The notes below the pieces were generated by a model. The model ran no database searches, had not been told where the DNA came from, and saw only the letters and a program-made list of their open reading frames with translations. From assembly GCF_024666595.1 (NCBI RefSeq), contig NZ_CP088296.1, positions 3,462,501-3,526,500 of the forward strand: a DNA stretch of 64,000 bases, given 5' to 3'. Origin of the DNA: Sphingomonas sp. J315 (GTDB taxonomy: Bacteria > Pseudomonadota > Alphaproteobacteria > Sphingomonadales > Sphingomonadaceae). A program made the translations under genes and the position numbers. Positions 53,860 through 64,000 of this stretch are shown one piece after another (position 1 is the first letter of the stretch; each line of letters starts with the position of its first letter).

Positions 53860-54333
53860 TTATCCCCCCGCATCGCGGATTGTCTCCATCGCGACGAAGG
53901 TCGATGTGCTCGCGACATGCGGCAGGCTGGAGATGCGTTCGCCCAGCACTTCGCGATAGCGACGGATATCCGCCGTGCGGACCTTGAGCAGATAGTCGAA
54001 GCTGCTGGCGATCATGTGGCATTCCTCGACCTCGGGGATCCGCAGCACCGCCGCGCGGAACGCCTCCAGCGCATCCTCGCGCGTGTCGGACAGCTTGACC
54101 TCGGCGAAGGCGACGTGGTCGAGGCCGAGGCGCGCGGGGTCGACGATTGCGCGGAAGCCGCGGATCACACCGCTGGCGATCAGCCGCTTTACGCGCACCT
54201 GGCACGGCGTTTTTGACAGGCCGACACGGGCGGCGAGATCGGTGATCGAGATGCGGCCATCGACCCGCAAAATCTCGACGATCTTGCGGTCGAACAGGTC
54301 AAGATCGCTGTGATCGAGGATGTGAGCGCGCAT
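53860..54333 (-). CDS. putR: Lrp/AsnC-family regulator of proline utilisation (PutR-like)
   Basis: A 157-residue regulator. The HTH reads SITDLAARVGLSKTPCQVRV, followed by the RAM domain with VEECHMIASSFDYLLKVRT. It is divergent from putA with 94 bp between starts, as in many alphaproteobacteria where PutR activates putA in response to proline. I chose the ATG at 54333 (MRAHILDHSDLDLFDRKIV); an ATG at 54372 would add 13 residues. The symbol is given by position and family. Confidence 0.85.
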   Translation of the reverse strand: MRAHILDHSDLDLFDRKIVEILRVDGRISITDLAARVGLSKTPCQVRVKRLIASGVIRGFRAIVDPARLGLDHVAFAEVKLSDTREDALEAFRAAVLRIPEVEECHMIASSFDYLLKVRTADIRRYREVLGERISSLPHVASTSTFVAMETIRDAGG

Positions 54334-54427
54334 TTCGCCTGCCAGATCGCCAAAATGAAGGCGAAATGCCAAGCATGGCGCGTTTCAAAAGTCCATCTGC
54401 CGCGACACTTTTTGATAGGATGCGCGG

Positions 54428-57400
54428 ATGACCCAGCCCTTCGCCGATTTCGCTCCGCCCATTCGCCCCGCCACGCCGCTGCGCGCCGCGATCACCGCCG
54501 CCTATCGCCGCCCAGAGCCCGAATGCCTCGCCCCGCTGATCGAGGCAGCGACGCTGCCTACGGGCACCCGCGAGGCGGCCCGGGCGACCGCGACTGGGCT
54601 GATCACGGCGCTGCGCGCGAAGCACAAGGGCACCGGGGTCGAGGGGCTGGTGCAGGAATATGCACTGTCGAGCCAGGAGGGCGTCGCGCTGATGTGCCTG
54701 GCCGAAGCGCTGCTGCGCATTCCCGACGCGGCGACGCGCGACGCGCTGATCCGCGACAAGATTTCGGATGGCGACTGGAAGAGCCATGTCGGCGACGGGC
54801 GGTCGCTGTTCGTCAACGCCGCGACCTGGGGGCTGGTGGTCACGGGCAAGCTGACCGGTAGCGTCAACGATGCCGGGCTGGCGGCGGCGCTGACGCGGCT
54901 GATCGCGCGTGCGGGCGAGCCGGTGATCCGGCGCGGCGTCGACATGGCAATGCGGATGATGGGCGAGCAGTTCGTGACCGGCGAGACGATCGCCGAGGCG
55001 CTGAAGCGCGCCCGCCCGCTGGAGGCGCGCGGATTCCAGTATAGCTATGACATGCTGGGCGAAGCGGCGACGACGATGGCGGACGCCGACCGCTATTATC
55101 GCGATTACGAGAATGCGGTGAACGCGATCGGCACGGCGTCGCCGGGGCGCGGCGTGGTCGGCGGGCCGGGGATTTCGATCAAGCTGTCGGCGTTGCACCC
55201 GCGCTATGCCCGCGCACAGGCCGGGCGCGTGATGGCGGAGTTGCTGCCGCGGGTGAAGGCGCTGGCGGTGCTGGCGAAGTCCTACGACATCGGCTTCAAC
55301 ATCGATGCGGAGGAGGCCGACCGGCTCGAACTGTCGCTCGACCTGCTCGAAAGTTTGGCGCTGGATCCCGATCTGTCGGGCTGGGACGGGCTGGGGTTCG
55401 TGGTGCAGGCTTATGGCAAGCGCTGTCCGTTCGTGATCGACTGGATCATCGACCTCGCCCAGCGTGCCGGGCGGCGGATCATGGTGCGGCTGGTCAAGGG
55501 CGCGTACTGGGACGCGGAGATCAAGCGGGCGCAGGTCGACGGGCTGCCCGATTTCCCGGTCTATACCCGAAAGGTGCATACGGACGTCGCGTATATCGCC
55601 TGCGCGAAGAAGCTGCTCGCGGCCAAAGCCCATGTGTTCCCGCAATTCGCGACGCACAACGCGCAGTCGCTGGCGACGATCTATCACCTTGCCGGGCCGG
55701 ACTTTACGATCGGCGACTATGAGTTCCAGTGCCTGCACGGCATGGGCGAGCCGCTCTATGACGAGGTGGTCGGTTCGTCGAAGCTGAACCGTCCGTGCCG
55801 CATATATGCGCCGGTGGGGACGCATGAGACTTTGCTCGCCTATCTCGTGCGCAGGCTGCTGGAGAACGGGGCGAATTCCAGCTTCGTCAACCGCATCGCC
55901 AATCCTGAAGTATCGATTGCCGAGCTGGTCACCGACCCGGTCGAGGTGGTGACCGCGATGGACGCGCCCGGAAGCAAGCACCCGATCATCGCGCTGCCCC
56001 GCGACCTTTATGGTGCTCGGACCAATTCGTCGGGGATCGACCTGTCCGATGAGACCGCGCTGGCTGCACTAGGCGATGCGTTGCGGGAGAGCGCGGACAT
56101 CGGTTGGCTGGCTCAGCCTGCGAGTGGTTTGGGCAAGTCGCGTCCGGTCGCTAACCCGGCTGACGCGCTCGATATTGTTGGGACGGTGGTCGAGACGAGC
56201 GCAAAGGCCGCTGCGGACGCGGTGAAGAGCGCGCAGACCGTCGCTGCCGATTGGGCCGCTGTGCCGGTCGCCGAGCGCGCCGCCTGTCCTCGACCGCGCC
56301 GCGGACATCATGGAATCGCGGATGCAGCTGCTGATGGGGCTCATCATGCGCGAGGCGGGCAAGTCCGCCCCCAACGCGATTGCCGAGGTACGGGAGGCGG
56401 TCGATTTCCTGCGCTATTATGCGCAGCAGGCACGCGCGACGCTGGGCGTTGCCCATGCCCCGTTAGGTCCGGTGACCTGCATCAGCCCGTGGAACTTCCC
56501 GCTGGCGATCTTTATCGGCCAGGTCGCCGCCGCCTTGGTCACCGGCAACCCCGTGCTGGCCAAACCCGCAGAAGAAACTCCGCTGATCGCCGCGCAGGGC
56601 ATCGCGATCCTCCACGCGGCGGGGGTTCCGGCGGACGTGGTTCAGCTGATCCCCGGCGACGGCAAGATCGGCGCGGCGCTGGTCGGTGCTGCGGGGACCC
56701 AGGGGGTGATGTTCACCGGATCGACCGAGGTCGCACGAATCATCCAGAAGCAGCTTGCCACGCGGCTGGCCAGCGACGGCACGCCGATCCCGTTCATTGC
56801 CGAAACCGGCGGGCAGAATGCGATGATCGTCGATAGCTCCGCGCTCGCGGAGCAGGTTGTGGCGGACGTCATCGCATCGGCGTTCGACAGTGCGGGCCAG
56901 CGTTGCTCCGCGCTGCGTGTGTTGTGCCTGCAGAATGATGTCGCCGACCGGATCCTGACGATGCTGCGCGGCGCGCTGCACGAATTGTCGATCGGGCGCA
57001 CCGACAGCCTGTCGACCGATATCGGCCCGGTGATCACCGCCGAGGCGCAGGGCAATATCCTCGCGCATATCGAGAAGATGCGCGCCAGGGGCCGCCGCGT
57101 CGAACAGATCGAACTGGCGGGAGAGACCGGGCAGGGGACGTTCGTGCCGCCGACGATCATCGAGATCGACGCGCTGAGCGACCTGGAGCGCGAGGTGTTC
57201 GGCCCGGTGCTGCACGTGATGCGTTACAAGCGCCGCGACCTGGACCGGGTGATCGATGCGATCAACGCTACAGGTTATGGCCTGACGTTCGGCCTCCACA
57301 CGCGGCTCGACGAGACGGTCGAGCATGTCACCCAGCGGGTCGAGGCGGGTAACCTGTACATCAACCGCAACATCATCGGCGCGGTGGTGGGCGTGCAGCC

Positions 57401-58028
57401 ATTTGGCGGGCGCGGCTTGTCGGGGACCGGGCCGAAGGCGGGCGGGCCACTCTATCTGGGGCGGCTGGTGAAGGCGCCGACGGTCCCCGCCGACCTTGCA
57501 TCCGCAGCGTCCGATCCGGCGCTGCGCGATTTCGCGCTTTGGCTCGGCGATGCGGGCGAGTGCGCGCGCGAAGCGGGCGAGGCGTCGCTGCTGGGTGCTC
57601 AGGTCGAGCTGCCGGGCCCGGTGGGCGAGGCGAACCTGTACTCCATCCATCCGCGCGGGCGGGTGTTGCTGTTGCCGCAGACGCGCGCGGGGCTGATCGA
57701 ACAGCTGTGCGCGGTGCTGGCGACGGGCAACCGCGCGGTGATCGGGAACATGGCCCTGCGCGTCTCGCTCGCGGGGCTTCCCGATCGTGTGGCGCAGCGG
57801 ATTGACTGGGTCGCCGATTGGGGCAGTGCAGGGCCGTATGGCGGTGCGCTGATCGAGGGCGACGACGCCATCCGTTTGGCCGCGCTGGCCGACATCGCCG
57901 CGCTTTCAGGCCCGATCGTGCTGGCGCAGGCAGGAACGTCACGGCTCGACTGGCTGGTCGAGGAGGTCTCGACCTCGATCAACACCACCGCGGCGGGCGG
58001 CAATGCGAGTCTGATGGCAATGGCCTGA
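54428..58028 (+). CDS. putA: Bifunctional proline dehydrogenase / L-glutamate gamma-semialdehyde dehydrogenase, one frameshift
   Basis: About 1200 residues after bridging. The proline dehydrogenase barrel (about 160-460) shows GISIKLSALHPRY, GFNIDAEEADRLELSLDL and the substrate-arginine block RRLLENGANSSFVNRI. The aldehyde dehydrogenase domain shows ISPWNFPLAIFIGQ, AETGGQNAMIVD and the nucleophile DSAGQRCSALRVL. A C-terminal ALDH-superfamily extension follows from about 985. There is no N-terminal ribbon-helix-helix, so it is not a self-repressor, in keeping with the adjacent Lrp regulator. The frame breaks at 56285, where one T is extra; without it the sequence reads VAERAAVLDRAADIMESRMQ. 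It oxidises proline to glutamate at the membrane. Confidence 0.92.
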
Positions 58029-58045
58029 GGCGACCGGGCAAAAGC

Positions 58046-58069
58046 GCGGCTTTGGGCCACCCGAGCCGC
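58046..58069 (+). terminator. Possible putA terminator
   Basis: Stem GCGGCT (58046-58051) with AGCCGC (58064-58069) plus an inner GGG/CCC pair, then TTTGTGTT. It begins 17 bp after the putA stop. The stem is short, so this is tentative. Confidence 0.45.
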
Positions 58070-58128
58070 TTTGTGTTGGCCATCGACGTAGCCGCTGCTA
58101 GCCGCACCGGAAAATACGGGAGCGGAAG

Positions 58129-59349
58129 ATGCACTTCGATATCGTGATCGTGGGCGCGGGGCACGGCGGGGCACAGGCGGCGATCGCGCTGCGTCAGGCC
58201 AAGTTCGAGGGAACGATCGCGGTGATCGGCGACGAGCCGGAATTGCCCTACGAGCGCCCGCCGCTGTCGAAGGACTATTTCCAGGGCGAGAAGAGCTTTG
58301 ACCGTATCCTGATCCGCCCGGCCGCCTTCTGGGTCGAGCGCAATGTCGAGATGCTGCTGAACCGCCGCGTCGTGTCGGTCGATCCCGCGGCGCACAGCCT
58401 GACCACTGCGGATGGTGCGACAATCGGCTATGGCCAGTTGATCTGGGCGACCGGGGGCAGCCCGCGCCGGATCGGATGTGCCGGCAACGACCTGACCGGC
58501 GTCCATACGGTCCGCATCCGCGCCGATGCCGACCGGATGTTGGCGGAGCTGGACGGCGTCGAGCAGGCAGTAGTGATCGGCGGCGGCTATATCGGACTGG
58601 AGGCGGCGGCGGTGCTTGCCAAGCTGGGCAAGAAGGTCGTGCTGCTCGAAGCGCTCGACCGGGTGCTGGCGCGCGTTGCAGGCGAACCGCTGTCGCGCTT
58701 CTTCGAGGGCGAGCATCGCGCGCATGGCGTCGATGTGCGGCTGGGCGCGGCGGTCGACTGTATCGAGGGGGAGGGCCGGGTGAGCGGCGTGCGGATGCAG
58801 GACGGTGAGGTGATCCCCGCGCAAATGGTGATCGTCGGCATCGGCATCATACCCGCCGTCGAACCGCTGATTGCGGCCGGCGCACAGGGCGGCAATGGCG
58901 TTGCGGTCGATCACCAGTGCCGCACCTCGCTGCCCGATGTCTATGCCATCGGCGACTGTGCGCTTCACGCCAACCGCTTCGCCGACGACATGCCGATCCG
59001 ACTCGAATCGGTGCAGAATGCGAACGATCAGGCGACGTTGGTGGCCAAGATTATCATGGGGCAGGACCTGGCCTATGACGCGGTGCCGTGGTTCTGGTCG
59101 AACCAGTATGATCTGAAGCTGCAGACCGTCGGCCTGTCGACCGGCCATGACGCGGCGATCCTGCGCGGCGATCCGGCGAGCCGCAGCTTTTCTGTGCTCT
59201 ATCTGAAAGAGGGCCGCGTGATCGCGCTCGACTGCGTCAACGCGACCAAGGACTATGTCCAGGGGCGCAAGCTGGTGATCGAACGGCTGTCACCGGACCC
59301 GGTGGCGCTTGCCGACGCAAGCGTACCGCTGAAGGAACTGGTCGGGTAA
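58129..59349 (+). CDS. FAD-dependent ferredoxin/rubredoxin reductase (putidaredoxin-reductase type)
   Basis: A 406-residue flavoprotein. The FAD motif is [18 protein letters not shown], with an atypical His in place of the usual Gln/Ala. [11 protein letters not shown], the NAD motif [21 protein letters not shown] and YAIGDCALH all match the ferredoxin reductases that serve class-I P450s and Rieske oxygenases. It stands alone after putA with a GGGAGCGGAAG ribosome site. Since the window has two P450s and a Rieske oxygenase but no adjacent reductase, it is a candidate partner, although 36 kb or more away. Confidence 0.88.
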   Translation: MHFDIVIVGAGHGGAQAAIALRQAKFEGTIAVIGDEPELPYERPPLSKDYFQGEKSFDRILIRPAAFWVERNVEMLLNRRVVSVDPAAHSLTTADGATIGYGQLIWATGGSPRRIGCAGNDLTGVHTVRIRADADRMLAELDGVEQAVVIGGGYIGLEAAAVLAKLGKKVVLLEALDRVLARVAGEPLSRFFEGEHRAHGVDVRLGAAVDCIEGEGRVSGVRMQDGEVIPAQMVIVGIGIIPAVEPLIAAGAQGGNGVAVDHQCRTSLPDVYAIGDCALHANRFADDMPIRLESVQNANDQATLVAKIIMGQDLAYDAVPWFWSNQYDLKLQTVGLSTGHDAAILRGDPASRSFSVLYLKEGRVIALDCVNATKDYVQGRKLVIERLSPDPVALADASVPLKELVG

Positions 59350-59354
59350 GGCGT

Positions 59355-59428
59355 TGGAGGCCCGAGCCGGAATCGAACCGGCGTGCAAGGATTTGCAGTC
59401 CTCTGCGTAACCACTCCGCCATCGGGCC
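59355..59428 (-). tRNA. tRNA-Cys (GCA)
   Basis: 74 bases on the minus strand with acceptor GGCCCGA/TCGGGCC, anticodon loop CTGCAAA (GCA), T-arm GCCGGTTCGATTCCGGC and encoded CCA. It lies 6 bp after the reductase gene, on the opposite strand. Confidence 0.97.
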
Positions 59429-59595
59429 TCGACAGCGAGGGCGCGCTCTGCGCGGCGCACGCGCAACTGTCAACCGCTGTTGCGAATTTTGCGGCGTAGC
59501 TTGCTTGGCGAAGGCGGCGGCACGCGATACAAGCGCGCGAGCAAACAAGTGTATTGCATGACTATAACAGTTATGCGAACAGGGCTGGAGTGATG

Positions 59596-60255
59596 ATGAC
59601 CGCGACCATTGAACCCCAGGGCCAGGAGGCCGCCCGCGCCGCGATGGTAGCGAGCCAGCTGCGCACCAGCGGCGTCAACGACGCGCGCGTGGTCGCCGCG
59701 ATGGCGCAGGTCGCGCGTGAGGATTATCTGCCCGAATCGCAGCGTGCCTTCGCCTATCGCGACCGTTCGCTCCCGCTCGGCAACGGCCGGGCGCAGAATC
59801 CGCCGCTGGCCACGGGCTTGTTGCTCACCGAAGCGCGGATCGTGGCGGGGGAGAAGGCGCTGATCGTCGGCGCAGCGGGGGGCTATGCCGCCGCGATCGC
59901 TGCGGAACTTGGTGCGGTCGTGACGCTGGTCGAGGAAGATGTGAATCTGGTGGCGCTGGCGCGGGCCGCGCTGGGCAATGGCGTCACGCTGGTGGAAGGT
60001 TCGCTCGCCGCCGGTGCGCCGGCCGGTGCACCCTATGACCTGCTGCTCATCGACGGCGCAGTCGAAGAGATTCCCGAGGCACTTGCTGCGCAACTGCGCG
60101 AGGGCGGGCGGGTCGTCACCGGCCTGTCCGATCGCGGCGTTACCCGAATCGCGTCGGGCGTGCGTACCGGCGGCGGCGTCGGCCTAGCCAGCATCGTCGA
60201 CAGTGAAATTGCCCCCTTGCCCGGCTTTGAAAAGCCGCGCGGCTTCCAGTTCTGA
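59596..60255 (+). CDS. Protein-L-isoaspartate O-methyltransferase family protein
   Basis: A 219-residue SAM-dependent methyltransferase of the PIMT family. Visible blocks are MVASQLRTSGVNDARVVAAM, RAFAYRDRSLPLGNGRAQNPP, ALIVGAAGGYAAAIAA (the SAM motif I position, normally VLEIGTGSGYQ) and YDLLLIDGAVEEIPEAL. Motif I is weaker than in true Pcm proteins, as in the alphaproteobacterial form that always precedes tolC, so repair activity is uncertain. The ATG at 59596 is preferred over 59593 because of the GGAG spacing. The next gene, tolC, starts 15 bp after the stop, so the two are co-transcribed. Confidence 0.85.
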   Translation: MTATIEPQGQEAARAAMVASQLRTSGVNDARVVAAMAQVAREDYLPESQRAFAYRDRSLPLGNGRAQNPPLATGLLLTEARIVAGEKALIVGAAGGYAAAIAAELGAVVTLVEEDVNLVALARAALGNGVTLVEGSLAAGAPAGAPYDLLLIDGAVEEIPEALAAQLREGGRVVTGLSDRGVTRIASGVRTGGGVGLASIVDSEIAPLPGFEKPRGFQF

Positions 60256-60269
60256 GGAAAGCGAACCTG

Positions 60270-61772
60270 ATGCGATTGAGCCTGATCCTTGCCGGTGTAA
60301 GCGTTGCCGGCCTGACGCTTCCCGCGCTGGCGCAGACCACGCCGCCTGCGGCGCAGGCGCCCGCGCCGCAGCCGAACGAGACGCTGCGCGAGGCGATGGT
60401 CAAGGCGTATCGTACCAACCCCGATCTGACTGCGGAGCGCGCCAACCTGCGCGCGACGGACGAGAATGTGCCGATCGCCCGCTCGCGCGGGCTTCCGGGC
60501 GTAAGCTCGAACGCAGGCTATAACGAGAATCTGTACGATACCGATTCGAGCGGGCTGGCATCGCCGCGCACCGGATCGGTCGGGCTTGACCTCAGCGTTC
60601 CCGTGTTTTCGGGTGGCGCAGTACGCAATTCGGTTCGCGCGGCCGAAACTCGCGTCGAAGCGGGCCGCGCGGGTCTGCGCAGCGTCGAATCGGCGCTCTT
60701 CACCGATGTCGTCGCGGTGTACATGGACGTGATCCGCGACGAGGCGACGGTGCGGCTCAACCAGCAGAATGTCCGCGCGCTCGACGTCAACCTCCAGGCG
60801 ACGCGCGACCGGTTCGAAGTCGGCGACCTGACCCGCACCGACGTCGCCCAGTCCGAAGCGCGGCTCGCGCTGGCGCAGAGCCAGTTGCGCGGCGCGGAGG
60901 CCCGGCTGATCTCCAGCCGTGAGAATTACATCCGTATCGTCGGCACCGCGCCGGGCGTCCTCGCGCAGCCGCCCGCGCTGCCGGGCCTGCCCGCCAGCCC
61001 GGATCAGGCCGTACAGGTCGCGCTGACCGACAATCCCGCACTGGAAGGCGCACGCAAGGCGCGTGAAGCGAGCACATACGACGTGCGCGTCGCGCGTGCT
61101 GGCCGCCTGCCGACGGTCAGTGTCGGTGTGGGCGGCGACTATTATAACCGCTTCGGATCGGTGCCCGCATTGGGCGTGAACAACGGCCTCAAAAATGACG
61201 GTTTCGCGACCTCGGCTGGGGTCAGCGTCAGCCTGCCTCTGTTCCAGGGCGGTCGCCCGGCGGCGCAGGTGCGTCAGGCGCAGGCGCGCGAATCGGCCTC
61301 GATCGAACAGGTCACTGCGACCGAGCGCGCCGTGATCGCGCAGGCACGTTCGGCCTACGCCGTCTATCAGTCCGCGCTGCGAGTGATCGAGAGCAGCCGG
61401 GTTGCGGTCCAGGCCAACCAGCTGAGCCTTGAAGGCGTCCGCGCCGAGAACAGCGTCGGGACGCGCACCATCCTCGATATCCTGAACGCCGAGCAGGAGT
61501 TGCTCAACAGCCAGGTTCAGCTGGTGACCGCCGAGCGCGACGCCTATGTCGCGGGCTTTGCGGTGCTGGCGGCGATGGGCAAGGCCGAGGCCGAGGATCT
61601 GGGGCTCGACGGTGGTCCGCTCTACGACCCGGTCGCCAACTATGATCGCGTGCGTGGCAGCCTGTCCGACTGGCGCGACAACCCCACCCCCGAGGCGGAG
61701 GCGACGCGCACCGTCGACACCCCCGCGCAGAACCCGAATGTTTCCGGTCCGATCGATCCCAGCCCGCGCTAA
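60270..61772 (+). CDS. tolC: TolC-family outer-membrane efflux protein
   Basis: A 500-residue outer-membrane channel. A signal peptide (LTLPALAQ) is followed by two tandem OEP repeats: the first has TLREAMVKAYRTNPDLTAERA and VGLDLSVPVFSGGAVRNSVR, the second QAVQVALTDNPALEGAR and AGVSVSLPLFQGGRPAAQVRQ. Each repeat provides the long coiled helices of the tunnel. The C-terminus after residue 445 is a low-complexity Pro-rich tail. It forms the exit duct for type I secretion and RND drug efflux. It directly follows the PIMT-like gene, the arrangement usual in sphingomonads. Confidence 0.93.
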   Translation: MRLSLILAGVSVAGLTLPALAQTTPPAAQAPAPQPNETLREAMVKAYRTNPDLTAERANLRATDENVPIARSRGLPGVSSNAGYNENLYDTDSSGLASPRTGSVGLDLSVPVFSGGAVRNSVRAAETRVEAGRAGLRSVESALFTDVVAVYMDVIRDEATVRLNQQNVRALDVNLQATRDRFEVGDLTRTDVAQSEARLALAQSQLRGAEARLISSRENYIRIVGTAPGVLAQPPALPGLPASPDQAVQVALTDNPALEGARKAREASTYDVRVARAGRLPTVSVGVGGDYYNRFGSVPALGVNNGLKNDGFATSAGVSVSLPLFQGGRPAAQVRQAQARESASIEQVTATERAVIAQARSAYAVYQSALRVIESSRVAVQANQLSLEGVRAENSVGTRTILDILNAEQELLNSQVQLVTAERDAYVAGFAVLAAMGKAEAEDLGLDGGPLYDPVANYDRVRGSLSDWRDNPTPEAEATRTVDTPAQNPNVSGPIDPSPR

Positions 61773-61839
61773 TCGGTTGACAGCACCCCTGTATTTCTCA
61801 CAGGTGGCGGCGGTTGCGATTCCTGGTTAAGGAACGATT

Positions 61840-62379
61840 ATGGGGGACGTGAGCAACGAACCGTCGATGGAGGATATCCTTTCCTCTATCAAACGCATCA
61901 TCGCCGAAGAGGGCGATGCCGCGACCGCTAGCCGTCCGCGTCGTCCGGCGCGTGCGGCGGCGCCTGCTCCCGCGCCTGCCGATGACGAAGACGAGATCCT
62001 GGAGCTGAACGAGCCCGCGCCTAGCGAGCCGCTGCAGCCCGAGCCGCGCCGTGCACCCCAACCCGTGCAGCGCGAGACGCCGCGCGTCGATCTGCGCGAC
62101 GTGGAACCCGAGCCTCAGCCGGCCGCGCGCGCCGAACCGATCCTCTCGCAGACGACCGCCGAAGCCACGCGTGGCCCGCTCGAGGCGCTGTCGCGCATGG
62201 TGGTGAAGCCCGAGGCTGCGCCGGCCCCCGCGCTGCCCGCTGGCGAAACTTCGCTGGAGGCCATGGTGCGCGAGATGATCCGCCCCATGCTGCGCGACTG
62301 GCTCGACGCCAATCTGCCGCGCATGGTCGAGGAAATGGTCCAGCGCGAGATTTCGCGGATTGCGGCGGGGCGGGACTGA
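61840..62379 (+). CDS. PopZ-like polar organising protein (DUF2497)
   Basis: A 179-residue acidic, Pro/Ala-rich protein. The two conserved ends of the DUF2497/PopZ family are present: N-terminal NEPSMEDILSSIKRIIAEE and C-terminal LEAMVREMIRPMLRDWLDAN followed by LPRMVEEMVQREISRI. The middle (about 25-120) is disordered and Pro/Glu-rich. In Caulobacter, PopZ assembles into polar condensates that anchor the chromosome centromere and cell-cycle regulators. It lies between tolC and valS, the same neighbours as in other alphaproteobacteria. Confidence 0.88.
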   Translation: MGDVSNEPSMEDILSSIKRIIAEEGDAATASRPRRPARAAAPAPAPADDEDEILELNEPAPSEPLQPEPRRAPQPVQRETPRVDLRDVEPEPQPAARAEPILSQTTAEATRGPLEALSRMVVKPEAAPAPALPAGETSLEAMVREMIRPMLRDWLDANLPRMVEEMVQREISRIAAGRD

Positions 62380-62417
62380 GTCTTGCCTAAGCCGTCCCGC
62401 CCGTTAGAGGGCGGGGC

Positions 62418-64000
62418 ATGAGCGAACTTCCAAAGACCTTCGACCCCGCCGATATCGAGCAGCGCTGGTACGCCTATTGGGAAAGCAACGGGCTGTTCCG
62501 GCCGGAACGTCCGGGCGCGCAGCCCTGGACGATCGTCAACCCGCCGCCGAACGTCACCGGCTCGCTGCATATCGGCCATGCGCTCGACAATACGCTGCAG
62601 GACATTCTCGTCCGTCATGCGCGGCTGAAGGGCATGGACGCGCGCTGGGTGGTCGGCATGGACCATGCCGGCATCGCGACGCAGATGGTGGTCGAGCGCC
62701 AGCTCAACGAACGCCAGCAGAAGCGCACCAACTTCACCCGCGAGGAGTTCGTCGCAAAGGTGTGGGAGTGGAAGGCCGAGAGCGGCGGGGCGATCACCGG
62801 TCAGCTGCGGCGCCTCGGCTGTTCGATGGACTGGTCCGACGAGCGCTTCACGATGGACGAGGGCTTTTCGAAGGCCGTGCTCAAGGTCTTTGTCGACCTC
62901 CACAAGCAGGGCCTGATCTACCGCGACAAAAGGCTGGTGAACTGGGACCCGGGCCTCGGAACCGCGATCAGCGACCTTGAGGTCGAGACGCGCGAGGTTG
63001 CCGGCAAGTTCTGGCACCTGCGTTATCCGCTCGCCGATGGCAGCGGCTTTATCCTTGTCGCGACGACGCGGCCGGAAACGATGCTGGCCGATATGGCGGT
63101 AGCGGTGCACCCGACCGATGAGCGCTATGCCGCATTGGTCGGCAAGCAGGTCAAGCTACCGATCACCGGCCGCCTGATCCCGATCGTCGCCGACGAACAT
63201 GCCGATCCCGAACTGGGGTCGGGCGCGGTCAAGATCACGCCGGGCCATGACTTCAATGACTTCGAAGTCGGCCGCCGCGCCGGAATCGAGGCGCGCGACA
63301 TGCTCAATATGCTCGATGCCAAGGCGATGCTTTGCCAGACTTCGGACGGGTTGATCCCGGCCGAGCTGATCGGCCTCGACCGCTTCGACGCGCGTGAGAA
63401 GGTCGTGGCACGGCTGAAGGACGAGGGTTTCCTCGTTCCCTGGACCGACAAGGACGGCAACGAACACGACGCAGAGCCGCGCAAGATCCAGACGCCGTTC
63501 GGCGACCGCTCGGGCGTGGTGATCGAACCGTGGCTGACCGACCAATGGTATGTCGACGCGGCGACGCTGGCGAAACCCGCGATCGAGGCGGTGCGGTCGG
63601 GCGCGACCAAGGTCGTGCCGAAGAGCTGGGAAAAGACCTATTTCAACTGGATGGAGAACATCCAGCCGTGGTGCGTCAGCCGCCAGCTGTGGTGGGGGCA
63701 TCGGATTCCGGCGTGGTTCGCCGAGGACGGCAGCGTCTATGTCGCTGAAAACGAAGCCGAAGCTCAGGCGCAGGCGGGTGAGGGCGTTGCCCTGACGCAG
63801 GACGAGGATGTTCTCGATACCTGGTTTTCCTCCGCGCTGTGGCCGTTCGCGACGTTGGGCTGGCCCGAGAATGACGACCCGACGCTCGGCGGGCGTTATC
63901 CCAATGATGTGCTGATTTCCGGCTTCGACATCCTGTTCTTCTGGGATGCGCGGATGATGATGCAGGGTTTGCACTTCATGAAAGAAGTGCCGTTCAAGAC
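62418..64000 (+). CDS. valS: Valyl-tRNA synthetase, partial (runs off the right edge)
   Basis: 527 codons are visible before the window ends. The class I signature HIGH is at residues 51-54 ([16 protein letters not shown]). The editing domain shows [18 protein letters not shown] and [20 protein letters not shown]. Later blocks [17 protein letters not shown] and [18 protein letters not shown] are typical of ValS. In the usual block FFWVARM a Val is replaced by Asp (FFWDARMMM), which may be natural or an error. It attaches valine to tRNA-Val in the cytosol. The KMSKS motif lies beyond the window. Confidence 0.96.
   Translation, partial: MSELPKTFDPADIEQRWYAYWESNGLFRPERPGAQPWTIVNPPPNVTGSLHIGHALDNTLQDILVRHARLKGMDARWVVGMDHAGIATQMVVERQLNERQQKRTNFTREEFVAKVWEWKAESGGAITGQLRRLGCSMDWSDERFTMDEGFSKAVLKVFVDLHKQGLIYRDKRLVNWDPGLGTAISDLEVETREVAGKFWHLRYPLADGSGFILVATTRPETMLADMAVAVHPTDERYAALVGKQVKLPITGRLIPIVADEHADPELGSGAVKITPGHDFNDFEVGRRAGIEARDMLNMLDAKAMLCQTSDGLIPAELIGLDRFDAREKVVARLKDEGFLVPWTDKDGNEHDAEPRKIQTPFGDRSGVVIEPWLTDQWYVDAATLAKPAIEAVRSGATKVVPKSWEKTYFNWMENIQPWCVSRQLWWGHRIPAWFAEDGSVYVAENEAEAQAQAGEGVALTQDEDVLDTWFSSALWPFATLGWPENDDPTLGGRYPNDVLISGFDILFFWDARMMMQGLHFMKEVPFK

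Noticed and set aside
61777..61800. A TTGACA-based promoter for the DUF2497 gene
   Set aside because: No acceptable -10 lies 16-18 bp downstream, so it was not listed.

Overview
The window is high-GC chromosomal DNA from an alphaproteobacterium, most likely a sphingomonad (Sphingomonadales). This rests on three large TonB-dependent receptors, a protocatechuate 4,5-cleavage (lig) cluster, an Lrp/putA pair, rpsA next to ihfB, a PopZ-type DUF2497 protein beside valS, and abundant nested palindromic repeats between genes. I see no phage, insertion sequence, CRISPR array or rRNA.

Layout. 1-2646 (minus strand): an SDR reductase, a secreted alpha/beta hydrolase and a LacI-type regulator. 2725-10279 (plus strand): a tightly coupled operon of cytochrome P450, cytosolic CapA-like protein, multi-span membrane protein, TonB receptor and tannase/feruloyl-esterase-like lipoprotein, with a perfect LacI-type operator ahead of it. 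10425-17612: a second P450 block in which a paralogous P450 is divergent from an MFS importer, di-haem peroxidase and OmpA-like protein, and convergent with a TonB receptor. A GntR/FCD regulator follows at 17971-18633, and two near-identical dyads suggest it controls this block. 18666-22668: an aromatic-acid transporter, a MarR regulator and a VanA-like Rieske O-demethylase, divergent from a MetE-like zinc methyltransferase. 22814-33525: the protocatechuate 4,5-cleavage pathway, with ligK-ligU-ligI plus an MFS pump leftward and ligR, a DUF1932 dehydrogenase, ligJ, ligA, ligB, ligC and pobA rightward. Together these convert 4-hydroxybenzoate, and probably vanillate-type acids, through protocatechuate to pyruvate and oxaloacetate. 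33522-41469: acs, a divergent MHS-family transporter, a secreted esterase and a third TonB receptor. 41530-46176: dctA divergent from dctBD, for C4-dicarboxylate uptake. 46180-64000: mostly housekeeping genes (tRNA-Leu, ihfB, rpsA, ald with an Lrp regulator, kup, tRNA-Met, putR/putA, a ferredoxin-reductase-like flavoprotein, tRNA-Cys, pcm, tolC, DUF2497 and valS, which is cut by the window edge).

Reading caution. At least nine conserved genes (lacI-type, P450-1, tannase-like, metE-like, bcr-like, ligR, ligJ, kup, putA) carry one frameshift each. Six of these sit in short homopolymers where adding or removing one base restores a family-typical protein. I read most of them as sequence errors, not decay. 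A tenth gene (2'-5' RNA ligase-like) has an in-frame amber codon. Spans given here bridge the breaks.
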